A DNA stretch of 6,073 nt. Origin: Candidatus Omnitrophota bacterium (lineage in GTDB: Bacteria; Omnitrophota; Gorgyraeia; Duberdicusellales; 4484-171). Position numbers and translations under genes: made by a program. The notes beneath the pieces are model-generated. The model saw only the letters and a list, made by a program, of their open reading frames with translations, searched no databases and had not been told where the DNA came from. The number at the start of each line of letters is the position of its first letter. Positions within the stretch are counted from its first letter, which is position 1. The DNA lies in the NCBI GenBank assembly GCA_028717025.1, contig JAQUOR010000104.1:1-6073 (forward strand), read 5' to 3'. Shown in pieces: positions 5,900-6,073 of this stretch.

Positions 5900-6073
5900 C
5901 TATTTCGAGATAAGGAATATCCCTGTAGTAGCGAGTAAATTGGGTAATAAAAAAACGCGCGCATTTGCTTCAAGGTAGGCAGAACGTTCAATGGTAACGT
6001 TGCGTTTGCTGCAGTAGTCGATGAAGTCGTAAATACTGAAAAAATGGACGTTAGGGCTGTCATACCAGGTATA
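5900..6073 (-). CDS. metW: MetW-like methionine biosynthesis protein, C-terminal 57 residues (partial)
   Basis: The frame enters from the right edge of the window and stops at TAG (5902-5900), giving the last 57 residues. It starts YTWYDSPNVHFFSIYDFIDYC and ends PNLLATTGIFLISK. This matches the C-terminal signature of MetW as I know it: (Y)EWYDTPNIHxFTIxDF, a variable stretch, then LPNLxAexxIFxLxK. MetW has a SAM-methyltransferase-like fold and is usually encoded beside metX (homoserine O-acyltransferase), where it supports methionine synthesis. MetX would be expected further right, outside the window. A longer overlapping frame (to 6063) covers the same bases but gives a low-complexity Thr/Ser-rich peptide and is not preferred. 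Since metW and the cus genes share direction with about 310 bases between them, it is unclear whether they share a transcript. Confidence 0.85.
   Translation of the reverse strand, partial: YTWYDSPNVHFFSIYDFIDYCSKRNVTIERSAYLEANARVFLLPNLLATTGIFLISK

Noticed and set aside
5903..6063. Upstream extension of the minus-strand frame ending at 5698, giving a 121-residue protein
   Set aside because: This part overlaps the MetW frame, which matches a known family. The alternative reading is a low-complexity Thr/Ser/Ala peptide without family features.

Overview
The window carries a leftward (minus-strand) tripartite heavy-metal efflux operon of the Cus type, preceded by the tail of a metW-like gene. 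Read in the direction of transcription (right to left), the order is: C-terminus of MetW (5900 to beyond 6073); a 312-base stretch with two tiny, tightly packed candidate ORFs (5589-5892); an outer-membrane TolC/CusC-type channel (4337-5587); a CusB-type periplasmic adaptor with an unusually rich metal-binding N-terminus (2826-4247); a 179-base spacer filled with repeats (2647-2825); and the first 882 residues of a CusA-type RND pump, which runs off the left edge of the window (1-2646). No convincing gene is seen on the plus strand, and no tRNA, rRNA, CRISPR array or insertion sequence was found.

The three efflux proteins should form one machine. CusA is the proton-driven inner-membrane pump, CusB is the adaptor that also handles metal in the periplasm, and the CusC-like channel opens through the outer membrane. 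All three methionines of the periplasmic Cu(I)/Ag(I) site of E. coli CusA are present, so a monovalent copper/silver substrate is favoured over Co/Zn/Cd. No CusF gene is visible. Its metal-chaperone role may be taken over by three successive metal-binding modules at the CusB N-terminus; this is inference.

Points of interest are: (1) the CusB homologue seems to lack both halves of the lipoyl/barrel-sandwich domain; (2) CusA keeps the periplasmic Met trio but has lost several of the transmembrane relay methionines; (3) the cusB-cusA spacer holds a degenerate ATCTG repeat array and a long imperfect palindrome; (4) the metW end and two possible micro-ORFs lie hidden under a longer overlapping open frame.

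The outer-membrane channel shows a Gram-negative-type envelope. The moderate GC content, free use of ATA and AGA codons, the HMBD-rich adaptor and the ATCTG-type intergenic repeats would fit an uncultured candidate lineage (for example Omnitrophota, Elusimicrobiota or Nitrospirota relatives). This placement is a weak inference. The system is best described as a variant of a known efflux family rather than a wholly new one.
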